64,000 nt of DNA from Streptomyces sp. CB01580 (GTDB lineage Bacteria; Actinomycetota; Actinomycetes; Streptomycetales; Streptomycetaceae). Positions 8,672 to 16,300 of this stretch are shown here, in pieces; the first letter of the stretch is position 1, and every line of letters begins with the position of its first letter. The translations under genes were made by a program, and so were the position numbers. The notes under the pieces are model-generated. The model was not told the DNA's origin, did not search any database, and worked only from the letters and a program-made list of their open reading frames with translations. Location: positions 138,209 to 202,208 of the forward strand of contig NZ_LIXJ01000020.1 in NCBI RefSeq assembly GCF_001905795.1, written 5' to 3'.

Positions 8672-8701
8672 GCGAGGCGGTCACCGCGGTGACCGCCTCG
8701 C
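8672..8701. repeat. 30-bp perfect palindrome
   Basis: Positions 8672-8686 and 8687-8701 are exact reverse complements with no loop; the centre is GGTCACCGCGGTGACC. It sits inside the non-coding stretch, between two convergent transcription units that already have their own terminator hairpins. It could be an operator, a recombination-prone scar or a third terminator. Confidence 0.7.
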
Positions 8702-8803
8702 GTCGGGACGTGGACCAGCCGCACAACGGACTCGAAGAACTGCGCCGCGACGTCCGGGAGGTGCCGTCGCTACTGCGCATCACGGCACCGGTGGCGGTCG
8801 GCG

Positions 8804-8843
8804 GCGCGGGGACACCGGGCCGAACGGCCCGGTGTCCCCGCGC
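8804..8843 (-). terminator. terminator hairpin after lgt
   Basis: A perfect 18-bp stem (8804-8821 with 8826-8843) and GAAC-type 4-base loop lie directly downstream of the leftward lgt stop at 8851. Confidence 0.85.
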
Positions 8844-8850
8844 ACAAGGC

Positions 8851-9831
8851 TCAAGCCTTCTCGGCCGCCTTCGCGGCAGCGTTCTTCTCCGACGGCTTCG
8901 TGTCGGACGCGGCCGCGGTGTCCGAACCGCCCGCCGTGCCCGGGACGTCACCGTCCTCGACGTTCTTGCCGTCCGTCGCGTCCTTCGCGGCGTCGGCGTC
9001 CAGCGCCGCCTCCTCGGCCGCCGCCGGCTCCACGATCTCCTCGCGGCCCGGTCGCAGCTTCGCGGAGAGCACCATGTAGACGACCGCCAGCACGAACACG
9101 ATCAGCGCGGTCCACACGTTCAGGCGCAGGCCCAGGATGTGGTGGGCCTCGTCGACCCGCATGTACTCGATCCAACCGCGCCCCGCGCAGTACGCGGCGA
9201 CGTACAGCGCGAACGCCCGGCCGTGTCCGAGCCGGAAACGGCGATCCGCCCAGATCACCAGCAGGGCGACGCCGATGCACCACAGCGACTCGTACAGGAA
9301 CGTCGGGTGGTACGTGCCGGCGACCCTGTTGGGGCCCTCGCTGATCTTCAGCGCCCACGGCAGATCGGTCGGCCGGCCGTACAGCTCCTGGTTGAACCAG
9401 TTGCCCCAGCGGCCGATCGCCTGGGCCAGCGCGAGGCCGGGTGCGAGGGCGTCCGCCCAGGCGGGCAGCGGGATGCCGCGACGGCGGCAGCCGATCCAGG
9501 CGCCCACGGCACCGAGCGCGACCGCGCCCCAGATGCCGAGTCCGCCCTGCCAGATCTTGAAGGCATCGACCCAGTTCTCGCCCTCGCCGAAGTACAGCTG
9601 GTAGTCGGTGATGACGTGGTAGAGACGGCCGCCGACGAGGCCGAAGGGCACCGCCCAGACGGCGATGTCGGCGACGGTGCCGGCACGGCCGCCCCGGGCG
9701 ACCCAGCGCTTGTTGCCGAACCAGACGGCGACGAAGACACCGATGATGATGCAGAACGCGTAGCCGCGGAGCGGGATCGGGCCGAGATTGATCACGCCGG
9801 TCGACGGGCTGGGAATGTAGGCAAGGTCCAT
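8851..9831 (-). CDS. lgt: prolipoprotein diacylglyceryl transferase
   Basis: This 326-aa polytopic membrane enzyme moves diacylglycerol from phosphatidylglycerol to the lipobox Cys of prolipoproteins, the first step of lipoprotein maturation. The Lgt signature is clear in AIGRWGNWFNQELYG; also seen are the N-terminal LRGYAFCIIIGVFVA helix and GGRLYHVITD. After the last helix, the C-terminal 55 or so residues are a charged Ala/Glu/Asp/Lys-rich tail, typical of actinomycete Lgt. ATG at 9831 is chosen because it starts just before the conserved IPSPS region; the frame is open upstream but unlike the family. LspA, which acts next in the pathway, is at 47.6 kb. Confidence 0.93.
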   Translation of the reverse strand: MDLAYIPSPSTGVINLGPIPLRGYAFCIIIGVFVAVWFGNKRWVARGGRAGTVADIAVWAVPFGLVGGRLYHVITDYQLYFGEGENWVDAFKIWQGGLGIWGAVALGAVGAWIGCRRRGIPLPAWADALAPGLALAQAIGRWGNWFNQELYGRPTDLPWALKISEGPNRVAGTYHPTFLYESLWCIGVALLVIWADRRFRLGHGRAFALYVAAYCAGRGWIEYMRVDEAHHILGLRLNVWTALIVFVLAVVYMVLSAKLRPGREEIVEPAAAEEAALDADAAKDATDGKNVEDGDVPGTAGGSDTAAASDTKPSEKNAAAKAAEKA

Positions 9832-10015
9832 GGCAAGGTCGACGCTACCCTGCCGGGTGGGGCCCGGGGCAAGCCGCTCGGCAACGTCTGCGTAACAGGC
9901 ACGTCGTCCCCGCGCCCCGCAGCCCACGCCTCCCCCGCCCGTTTCCCGCGTCCCGCGCCCTCACGGCTCATGCCTTCGCGACCCGTTTCCCCGGCCCGGG
10001 AGGCGGCTCTCCGCA

Positions 10016-10045
10016 GGCCCGGGAAGGCGAGGCGCTCCCCGGGCC
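10016..10045 (-). terminator. candidate terminator after the DsbA-like gene
   Basis: Arms GGCCCGGG (10016-10023) and CCCGGGCC (10038-10045) can form an 8-bp GC stem just downstream of the leftward stop at 10061. It is weaker than the other terminators in the window. Confidence 0.45.
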
Positions 10046-10060
10046 GTCAGCGCGCAGCGG

Positions 10061-11041
10061 TCAGGAACCCGACGGAGCGGGCGGTGCCACGGCGGGCGGG
10101 GGCGCGGCCGGCCGGGTCGTGGCGGACGCGCCCGCGGCGGGCGTCGGTGCGGCGGACGCGGGGGCGGACGTGTGGGTCGCGGACGCACCGGAGGCAGGCG
10201 TGCCGGAGGCGGGGGCGCCGGACGCGGGCGTGGGCGTGCCCGTGGCGGGCTTCCTGCCCTTCTCGGCCTCGGCGACCCACTTCTTCAGGTTCGCCACGGT
10301 GATCGGTTCGTTCCCCTTCTTCGGGAAGATCGGGTCGCCGTTGAGCAGCACGGTCGGCGTGCCGCCGAATCCGCTGTTCTGGAACACCGCGTTGGACCTC
10401 TGGACCCAGCTGTCGTGCTTCCCGTCGTTCACACAGCCGCGGAAGGCCGGGGTGTCGAGGCCCGGGACCTTGCCCGCGAGATCGATCAGCTTGTCGTTGT
10501 CGGCGAAGGCGTCGACGGACTCCTGCGGCTGGTTGCGGTAGAGGAGGTCGTGGTAGGCGGAGAACTTGCCGGCGTCCTGCGCGCAGGCCGCCGCGTTGGC
10601 CGCCCGCAGCGATCCCGAGCCGCCGAGATTGCCGTCGATGATCGTGGCCAGGTGGTACTCGGTCCTGATCCGTCCGGCCCGCTCCAGCTCGTGGAAGGTG
10701 TCCCGGAAGGCGTTCTCGAACTGGGCGCAGACCGGGCAGCGGAAGTCCTCCCAGATGGTGAGCGTGGACGGGGCGTCGTCCGGGCCGGACCGGATGGCCA
10801 GGCCGTCCTTGCCGGTGGCGCCGGACGGTGCGACGAGGGGACCCGCCGCCTTCTCCTTCTCCCCCTTGCCGCCCGTGTTCGCGGCGATCACGCCGACGAC
10901 GGCGGCCAGCCCCAGCACCCCCACCACGGCGCCGCCGACGATCATCGACCGCCTGCGTCGCTCGCGGGCCTTCTCTCGCTCGCGCTGCTGGACGAGCCGG
11001 TCTCGCGCGGCCCTTTTTCCCTGTTCGTTCTTCTCGCTCAC
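10061..11041 (-). CDS. membrane-anchored DsbA-like thioredoxin-fold protein
   Basis: This 326-aa protein has a Lys/Arg/Glu-rich cytoplasmic N terminus (about 1-32), one membrane segment (about 33-55), and an extracytoplasmic thioredoxin-fold domain. The redox motif is CPVC in WEDFRCPVCAQFE, and the cis-Pro loop is GFGGTPTVLLNG. A low-complexity Pro/Ala/Ser/Thr tail of about 60 residues follows. It probably oxidises or isomerises disulfides of exported proteins. The GTG start at 11041 is chosen because the basic N terminus matches the family; the ribosome site is weak. Its position between trpA and lgt is conserved in streptomycetes as far as I recall. A paralogue is at 40067. Confidence 0.82.
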   Translation of the reverse strand: MSEKNEQGKRAARDRLVQQREREKARERRRRSMIVGGAVVGVLGLAAVVGVIAANTGGKGEKEKAAGPLVAPSGATGKDGLAIRSGPDDAPSTLTIWEDFRCPVCAQFENAFRDTFHELERAGRIRTEYHLATIIDGNLGGSGSLRAANAAACAQDAGKFSAYHDLLYRNQPQESVDAFADNDKLIDLAGKVPGLDTPAFRGCVNDGKHDSWVQRSNAVFQNSGFGGTPTVLLNGDPIFPKKGNEPITVANLKKWVAEAEKGRKPATGTPTPASGAPASGTPASGASATHTSAPASAAPTPAAGASATTRPAAPPPAVAPPAPSGS

Positions 11042-11055
11042 ACCCGCAGCAACGA

Positions 11056-11085
11056 ACCGGGGAGGCACACGCGTGCCTCCCCGGT
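11056..11085 (-). terminator. hairpin between trpA and the DsbA-like gene
   Basis: A perfect 13-bp stem (11056-11068 with 11073-11085), loop ACGC, lies 15 bases before the DsbA-like start codon. It is the second of two hairpins after trpA and could be a terminator or a leader structure that limits read-through or occludes the ribosome. Confidence 0.7.
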
Positions 11086-11134
11086 CCAGGTCCACCCGTT
11101 CGGATGACTCCCGATGCGGGTCGTCCGGGTGGGT

Positions 11135-11163
11135 GGTCCGGCCGCGGATCTCGCGGCCGGACC
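11135..11163 (-). terminator. terminator hairpin right after trpA
   Basis: A 12-bp perfect stem (11135-11146 with 11152-11163) and 5-base loop begin 4 bases past the trpA stop at 11167. With the second hairpin at 11056 it makes a tandem terminator. Confidence 0.8.
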
Positions 11164-11166
11164 TTC

Positions 11167-11979
11167 TCAGCGCTTTCGGACGCCCTCGGCGAGTTCACCC
11201 GCCAGAGTGCGGACCGCGGCCAGGCCGGCCTCCTCGTCGGGGGCGTCGAGCATCCCCTTGACGAAGGCGGAACCGACGATCACCCCGTCCGCGAAGCCCG
11301 CGACCTCGGCGGCCTGCCGGGCGTTCGAGACTCCGAGGCCGACGCAGACCGGGAGGGACGTGGTGGCGCGGGTGCGCTCGACCAGGTCCTGGGCCTGCTC
11401 GCCGACGGACTCGCGGGTGCCGGTGACGCCCATCAGCGAGGCCGCGTAGACGAATCCGGAACCGGCCGCCGTGATGGTGGCCAGGCGCTCGTCCTTGCTG
11501 CTGGGGGCGACCACGAAGACGGTCGCCAGACCGCGCTTGTCGGCGTGCTCGCGCCACAGCGCGGACTCCTGGACCGGCAGGTCGGGCAGGATGCACCCGG
11601 CGCCGCCCGCCTCGGCGAGTTCGGCGGTGAAGCGCTCGACGCCGTACCGGTCGATCGGGTTCCAGTACGTCATGACGAGGATCGGAGCGCCGGTCGCCTC
11701 GTGCGCCTCGCGGACCGTGCGCATCACGTCCGCGATCCTGACGCCGCCGCGCAGGGCGATGTCGTCGGCGGTCTGGATGACCGGCCCGTCGAGGACCGGG
11801 TCACTGTGCGGCAGCCCCACCTCGACGATGTCCGCGCCGCCCGCCACGACCTCCTTCACCGCGGCGATCGCGCCGTCGACGGTCGGGAAGCCCGCCGGGA
11901 GGTACGCGATGAGCGCCGCCCTGTTCTCCGCCTTCGCCCGCGCGAGGGTGGAACTCAGCAACTCGACATTGCCGCTCAC
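11167..11979 (-). CDS. trpA: tryptophan synthase alpha chain
   Basis: This 270-aa TIM barrel cleaves indole-3-glycerol phosphate to indole and glyceraldehyde 3-phosphate, passing indole to TrpB through a tunnel. The catalytic Glu is in ADIVEVGLPHSDP with the second acid in PVLDGPVIQ, and the phosphate loop is GFGVSN-like (CVGLGVSNARQ). Its GTG start overlaps the trpB stop by four bases, so the two subunits are coupled. Two hairpins end the operon just downstream. Confidence 0.96.
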   Translation of the reverse strand: MSGNVELLSSTLARAKAENRAALIAYLPAGFPTVDGAIAAVKEVVAGGADIVEVGLPHSDPVLDGPVIQTADDIALRGGVRIADVMRTVREAHEATGAPILVMTYWNPIDRYGVERFTAELAEAGGAGCILPDLPVQESALWREHADKRGLATVFVVAPSSKDERLATITAAGSGFVYAASLMGVTGTRESVGEQAQDLVERTRATTSLPVCVGLGVSNARQAAEVAGFADGVIVGSAFVKGMLDAPDEEAGLAAVRTLAGELAEGVRKR

Positions 11980-13256
11980 TTGGTGACCTCCTCTTCCCCG
12001 TCGGCCACATCGGCCTCGACGACCCCGTCGGTCTCGTCGTACAGCCCGAAGTAGCGGGCCGCCGTGTCCATGTCCTTGTCGCCGCGGCCGGACAGGTTGA
12101 CCACGAGCAGTCCGTCCTTGCCGAGTTCCTTCCCGACCTCCAGGGCCCCGGCCAGCGCGTGGGCGCTCTCGATCGCCGGGATGATCCCCTCGGTGCGGGA
12201 GAGGAGACGCAGCGCCTGCATGGCGGCGTCGTCGGTGACCGCGCGGTACTCGCCGCGGCCGGTGTCCTTCAGGTACGCGTGCTCCGGGCCGATGCCCGGG
12301 TAGTCCAGACCGGCCGAGATGGAGTACGGCTCGGTGATCTGGCCCTCGTCGTCCTGGAGGACGTAGCTGCGCGAGCCGTGCAGGATGCCGGGCTCGCCCA
12401 CGGTCAGGGTCGCCGCGTGCTCCCCGGTCTCCACGCCGTGCCCGGCGGGCTCGCAGCCGATCAGCCGGACGCGGGCGTCCGGGATGAAGGCGTGGAAGAG
12501 GCCGATGGCGTTGGAGCCGCCGCCCACGCAGGCGATCGCGGCGTCCGGCAGCCGGCCGGTGTGCTCCAGGATCTGGCGGCGCGCCTCGACGCCGATGACC
12601 CGGTGGAAGTCGCGGACCATGGCGGGGAAGGGGTGCGGTCCGGCGACGGTGCCGAAGAGGTAGTGCGTGTGGTCCACGTTGGCGACCCAGTCGCGGAACG
12701 CCTCGTTGATGGCGTCCTTGAGCGTCCGGGAGCCGGACTTCACGGCGATGACCTCGGCGCCGAGCATCCGCATCCGTGCCACGTTCAGTGCCTGGCGCTG
12801 TGTGTCGATCTCGCCCATGTAGATGGTGCAGTCGAGTCCGAAGAGCGCGCAGGCGGTGGCGGTGGCGACGCCGTGCTGGCCGGCCCCGGTCTCGGCGATG
12901 ACCCGGGTCTTGCCCATGCGCCGGGTGAGCAGCGCCTGGCCCAGCACGTTGTTGATCTTGTGCGAGCCGGTGTGGTTCAGGTCCTCGCGCTTGAGGAAGA
13001 TGCGGGCCCCGCCCGCGTGCTCGGCGAAGCGCCGGACCTCGGTCAGCGCGCTGGGGCGGCCGGTGTAGTCGACCATCAGCGCGTTCAGCTCGGCGGCGAA
13101 GGAAGGATCGGCCTTCGCCTTGTCGTACTCGACGGCGACCTCGTCCACGGCGGCGACGAGCGCCTCCGGAATGAACTTGCCGCCGAACGCACCGAAGTAG
13201 CCCTCGGCGCTGGGGATCAGACCCTCCGGGTCCGGAATGAAGAAGTCAGATGACAT
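11976..13256 (-). CDS. trpB: tryptophan synthase beta chain
   Basis: This 426-aa PLP enzyme joins indole and serine to make tryptophan. The PLP Lys is K100 in HTGSHKINNVLGQAL, the phosphate-binding loop is GGGSNAIG, and GAGQHG is intact. It has the length of a TrpB1-type enzyme partnered by TrpA. ATG at 13256 is chosen for the GAGGAG ribosome site 8-12 bases upstream. It lies between trpM and trpA in one leftward unit. Confidence 0.96.
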   Translation of the reverse strand: MSSDFFIPDPEGLIPSAEGYFGAFGGKFIPEALVAAVDEVAVEYDKAKADPSFAAELNALMVDYTGRPSALTEVRRFAEHAGGARIFLKREDLNHTGSHKINNVLGQALLTRRMGKTRVIAETGAGQHGVATATACALFGLDCTIYMGEIDTQRQALNVARMRMLGAEVIAVKSGSRTLKDAINEAFRDWVANVDHTHYLFGTVAGPHPFPAMVRDFHRVIGVEARRQILEHTGRLPDAAIACVGGGSNAIGLFHAFIPDARVRLIGCEPAGHGVETGEHAATLTVGEPGILHGSRSYVLQDDEGQITEPYSISAGLDYPGIGPEHAYLKDTGRGEYRAVTDDAAMQALRLLSRTEGIIPAIESAHALAGALEVGKELGKDGLLVVNLSGRGDKDMDTAARYFGLYDETDGVVEADVADGEEEVTK

Positions 13257-13389
13257 CCGACGTGCTCCTCGACATCGCAACAGGTGGGTTCACCGTATGC
13301 GCCGTGAGCGGAGCGCCGCCGCGACCGGGAGCGGTCGGGCGGTGCGGGCATACGTACAGAGGTGGTGCGGGTACGTCGACCGGGGCTCG

Positions 13390-13665
13390 CTACGGCGCGG
13401 ACCCCGTGCGCCATCGCATGCCGTTGACCTGACCGGGCTCGTCGCCGATCACGTACCGCACCCTTCGGCCGTGCACCCGGCGCGCCGGGGCGCGGCAGCC
13501 CCGGTGCCAGAAGGGCGGCGCGCAGCGCCTCGGCTGGGGATGGTCGAGGGGGACGAGCGGGTGACCGCCGCGCGCCGACGGCACGTACGGGCCCCGGGCA
13601 GCCGTCGCACCGGCCGGGCGCGGGGCCTGCCGGGTGCGGGACGGCTCGGGACGGTCGGCGGTCAC
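13390..13665 (-). CDS. trpM: TrpM, small protein of the trp operon
   Basis: This short frame sits between trpC and trpB, exactly where Streptomyces carry trpM, a small gene reported to modulate tryptophan synthesis and development in S. coelicolor. From the GTG at 13665 it has 91 aa; from an in-frame GTG at 13584 it has 64 aa, which is nearer the size I recall. It is very basic, with a Cys-containing segment (PFWHRGCRAPARRVHGRR) and a conserved-looking C-terminal core, VRYVIGDEPGQVNGMRWR. No strong ribosome site marks either start, and coupling to the trpC stop (9 bases away) is plausible. Molecular function is not known. Confidence 0.65.
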   Translation of the reverse strand: MTADRPEPSRTRQAPRPAGATAARGPYVPSARGGHPLVPLDHPQPRRCAPPFWHRGCRAPARRVHGRRVRYVIGDEPGQVNGMRWRTGSAP

Positions 13666-13673
13666 GGTCGCGG

Positions 13674-14483
13674 TCAGCCCCGTCCGTGCCGCAGCGCCGG
13701 GTGGGCACCCGCGGCGACCAGGTCGGCGACGGCGCCCCGGGGGTCGCGGCCGGTGACCAGGGACTCGCCCACGAGCACCGCGTCGGCGCCCGCGTTGGCG
13801 TACGCGATCAGGTCGTGCGGGCCTCGGACACCGGACTCCGCGATCTTGACGATGTGGTCCGGGATCTCGGGGCCGACGCGCTCGAAGGTGGAGCGGTCGA
13901 CCTTGAGGTCCTTCAGGTTGCGCGCGTTGACGCCGATCACCTTCGCCCCGGCGTCCACGGCACGCTCGACCTCCTCCTCGTCGTGCACCTCGACGAGCGG
14001 GGTCAGGCCGATGGACTCGGCCCGCTCGATCAGGGAGACCAGGGCCTCCTGGTCGAGGGCGGCGACGATCAGCAGGGCGAGGTCGGCGCCGTAGGCGCGG
14101 GCCTCCCAGAGCTGGTACGAGGTGACGATGAAGTCCTTGCGCAGGATCGGGATGTCGACCTTGGCGCGGACGGCCTCCAGGTCGGCGAGCGAACCGCCGA
14201 ACCGGCGCTCCTCGGTGAGGACCGAGATGACGGACGCGCCGCCCGCCTCGTAGTCCGCGGCGAGCGCGGCCGGGTCGGCGATCGCGGCGAGCGCCCCCTT
14301 GGAGGGGCTGGACCGCTTGACTTCGCAGATGACGCTGACGCCCTCGCCGCGCAGGGCCGCGGCCCCGTCCTTGGCCGCGGGAGCGCGCCGCGCGCGTTCC
14401 TTCAGCTCGTCGAGGCCGACACGCGCCTGCCGCTCCGCGAGGTCGGCACGTACGCCATCGATGATCTCGTCGAGCACACTCAC
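13674..14483 (-). CDS. trpC: indole-3-glycerol phosphate synthase
   Basis: This 269-aa TIM barrel cyclises 1-(2-carboxyphenylamino)-deoxyribulose 5-phosphate to indole-3-glycerol phosphate. Motifs include CEVKRSSPSKG, RKDFIVTSYQLWEARAYGAD and VIGVNARNLKDL, with SESGVRGP-like AESGVRGPHD near the end. The GTG at 14483 has a GGAAGGGGGG ribosome site. It is the first gene of trpC-trpM-trpB-trpA. There is no trpF; PriA at 20142 supplies that step. A TTGACA element upstream may be its promoter. Confidence 0.96.
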   Translation of the reverse strand: MSVLDEIIDGVRADLAERQARVGLDELKERARRAPAAKDGAAALRGEGVSVICEVKRSSPSKGALAAIADPAALAADYEAGGASVISVLTEERRFGGSLADLEAVRAKVDIPILRKDFIVTSYQLWEARAYGADLALLIVAALDQEALVSLIERAESIGLTPLVEVHDEEEVERAVDAGAKVIGVNARNLKDLKVDRSTFERVGPEIPDHIVKIAESGVRGPHDLIAYANAGADAVLVGESLVTGRDPRGAVADLVAAGAHPALRHGRG

Positions 14484-14508
14484 GCGAGCGGCCCCCCTTC
14501 CTGGAAGG

Positions 14509-14537
14509 TGATGAGGGAACAGGATCAGCCATGTCAA
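14509..14537 (-). promoter_or_regulatory. candidate promoter of trpC-trpM-trpB-trpA
   Basis: Read leftward, TTGACA (14532-14537) is followed after 17 bases by TCATCA (14509-14514), a weak -10. The transcript would start about 20 bases before the trpC start codon. The -35 match is exact; the -10 is poor. Confidence 0.35.
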
Positions 14538-14598
14538 TGCTATCCGCAGGAGGGCCGAGGCCCGAATCCGGTCGGCGGTCGTCCCACCAGCTGAACGG

Positions 14599-15123
14599 TC
14601 AGGGCGCCAGCGCCGCCCCGAACGGGAGGTTCCGGACGACCGAGAAGACGATCAGCACGGCCCCGATCCCCCACCAGACGGCGGGGCCCGCGGCGATGCT
14701 CATGGGCCTTCCCCGGGCGGCGCGGGCCGTCCAGACCACCCACAGGACGGCGAAGAGCACGTATCCGGCCACGGCTAGGGCATTGGAGCCGAGGGCGGCG
14801 GCGATGTCGCCGTGCGCGAAGGCGTGGGCGCTGCGCAGACCGCCGCAGCCCGGGCAGTACAGGCCGGTGAGCCGGAGCAGCGGGCAGGCCGGGTAGTGGC
14901 CCGGCTCGTTGGGGTCGACGGCACCGACGTAGCCGAAGGCCCCGACGACAGCGGCCATGACGCCCACCGGGACGGCGAGCCGCCGCAGGCGTGCGCCGGG
15001 CCCGGGCCCGGGGGCCGGGGCAGGGGGCAGGAACGGCGGCCGACCGGGCGTCGGCGGGCGGGCGGCGTCCGCGGGCCCGGGGCCGTGCGACGGCGGTGCG
15101 GCAGAAGTCGGCGATGCGTCCAC
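14599..15123 (-). CDS. DUF2752 family membrane protein
   Basis: This protein of about 174 aa has a Pro/Ala-rich N-terminal region (about 1-55) and then three or four hydrophobic helices. The DUF2752 signature is present: CPLLRLTGLYCPGCGGLRSAHA, here given as its parts CPLLRLTG and YCPGCGG, which may bind metal or form a redox pair at the membrane. Function is unknown. It sits between trpC and the trpE-side genes with the same orientation, and small membrane proteins here are typical of actinomycete trp regions. GTG at 15123 is chosen for GGGGA upstream; it is approximate because the N terminus is low complexity. Confidence 0.72.
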   Translation of the reverse strand: MDASPTSAAPPSHGPGPADAARPPTPGRPPFLPPAPAPGPGPGARLRRLAVPVGVMAAVVGAFGYVGAVDPNEPGHYPACPLLRLTGLYCPGCGGLRSAHAFAHGDIAAALGSNALAVAGYVLFAVLWVVWTARAARGRPMSIAAGPAVWWGIGAVLIVFSVVRNLPFGAALAP

Positions 15124-15150
15124 CCGGTGATTGTCCCCGCTGACGCGGAA

Positions 15151-15178
15151 AGGCGCAGCCCGTACCCGGGCTGCGCCT
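15151..15178 (-). terminator. terminator hairpin between two small membrane-protein genes
   Basis: A perfect 12-bp stem (15151-15162 with 15167-15178), loop TACC, lies between the HGxxPAAW-family gene and the DUF2752 gene. It suggests the trpE-side transcript ends or attenuates here. Confidence 0.75.
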
Positions 15179-15203
15179 CGCGTTCGTGCGGCTTTCGCGC
15201 GTG

Positions 15204-15452
15204 TCAGGAGATCTGCGCCTGTGCGGCGCGTGCCCGGGCGGCGGCCACCTCCGGCGTCTCCTTCGGCGTACCGAGGCCGGCCATCTTCATCGCGAGGCCG
15301 ACGACCCCGCCGAGGAGGATGATGCCCATGCTGGCCCAGAACCCGACCGGGTTGGCCGCGACCATGAAGATGCCCCCGGCGCAGAAGCCGAAGAAGGAGA
15401 TGAGGACACCGGTCCAGGCGGCCGGGGTGTGTCCGTGGCTGCTGCCCGCCAT
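15204..15452 (-). CDS. HGxxPAAW family small membrane protein
   Basis: This 82-aa protein starts MAGSSHGHTPAAWTGV, the motif that names the family, then has two hydrophobic helices (about 14-35 and 40-60) and a short Ala/Arg tail. Function is unknown; it is widespread in actinomycetes near trp genes. The ATG has a good AAGGAG ribosome site. It lies downstream of the TIGR02234 gene and upstream of the DUF2752 gene, with terminator-like hairpin structure after it. Confidence 0.82.
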   Translation of the reverse strand: MAGSSHGHTPAAWTGVLISFFGFCAGGIFMVAANPVGFWASMGIILLGGVVGLAMKMAGLGTPKETPEVAAARARAAQAQIS

Positions 15453-15579
15453 GAGTTGCTCCTTGTTGGTGTTGCGCTGTTGGTGTCGCTGTACGCAAAG
15501 CTGGTGGCGCTGTGGTGCCGCTGTGCAGAAAGCTCCGCCCCATTGTCCCGTACGTGCGGGTAGGGCGTGAGCTGGGGGT

Positions 15580-16224
15580 CTAGCCCGTCGGGTCCTCGCC
15601 CCGGTCCAGGGCCTTCCAGAGGTCCTCGGGCCGGTCCGGGTCCGGGGCCCTGCCCGCGGCCCGGCGCGGGCGGGGTGTGCCGTCCCGCTCGTACCGGCCC
15701 GACATGCCGGGCCAGAGTCTGCCGTAGCGCAGGGCGAGCAGCCCGGCGAGGAGGATCAGCAGGCCGCCCGCGGCGGTGACGTAGGGCCACGCGGTGTGGG
15801 CGAGGGCCTGCACGGTGGCCGAGGTGTCGCCGGTGGTCCGCGCGGCCTTCTCGTCCAGCGCGGAGCTGTCGAAGGCGCCGAGGCCGGCGCTCAGTGCGGC
15901 GCCGAGGCCGCTGAGGGCGAGCAGCCCGGCGACGACCAGCCGTCCGCCGCCGCGGACGGCGAAGACGGCGACGAGGGCGGCCAGGCCGACGACGGCGAGG
16001 GCCGCCGGGAGGCCGGTGACGTCCTGGCCGTCGGCCGTCAGGGGCAGGGAGCCGCCGACGACGGACGCCCGGCCCTCGGCCCAGGTCTGGCCGGAGGCGA
16101 GCAGGACGACGGTGGCGCCGGCCGCCCCGAGGAGCAGGCCGGCGGCCAGGCTGCGGCGGCTCGCCGCGGCGCCGGGTGCGGCGGCCGTGCGGGTACGGGG
16201 CTGGGGTACGGGGACAGCACTCAC
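15580..16224 (-). CDS. trp-operon-associated membrane protein (TIGR02234-like)
   Basis: This protein of about 214 aa has four predicted membrane helices (after an Ala-rich N terminus, at about 24-45, 75-92, 97-120 and 145-165) and a charged Arg/Asp/Pro-rich C-terminal tail. By layout and position after trpE it matches the actinomycete tryptophan-biosynthesis-associated membrane protein family; a transport or regulatory role is only guessed. The extracytoplasmic loop begins GQTWAEGRASVVGG. GTG at 16224 gives the usual MSAVPVPQPRT-type start; GTG at 16233 is the alternative. Confidence 0.7.
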   Translation of the reverse strand: MSAVPVPQPRTRTAAAPGAAASRRSLAAGLLLGAAGATVVLLASGQTWAEGRASVVGGSLPLTADGQDVTGLPAALAVVGLAALVAVFAVRGGGRLVVAGLLALSGLGAALSAGLGAFDSSALDEKAARTTGDTSATVQALAHTAWPYVTAAGGLLILLAGLLALRYGRLWPGMSGRYERDGTPRPRRAAGRAPDPDRPEDLWKALDRGEDPTG

Positions 16225-16300
16225 GTACCCCACTATCCCTCACGGCCCGGTCCGTGGCCGGACGCGGGGTCCCCCGCCCGCCGCGAGGGCCCCCGCCGCC

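Larger units (their letters stand above)
8388..8803. other. non-coding or decayed stretch between gap and lgt
   Basis: No frame in this 400-base interval combines a ribosome site, Streptomyces codon bias and a recognisable protein. It holds a possible MarR-like fragment (8495-8575) and a 30-bp perfect palindrome (8672-8701). It looks like a decayed gene or an insertion scar rather than a simple spacer. Confidence 0.5.

Noticed and set aside
8347..10302. Rightward open frame over lgt
   Set aside because: Antisense to lgt, which has the full signature GRWGNWFNQE; the 5' end falls in the decayed stretch.
14484..14540. Short peptide frame with Trp codon upstream of trpC that might be an attenuation leader
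   Set aside because: Only one Trp codon, no ribosome site, in frame with trpC itself, and no leader hairpin pair; better explained as the trpC upstream region with a TTGACA element.
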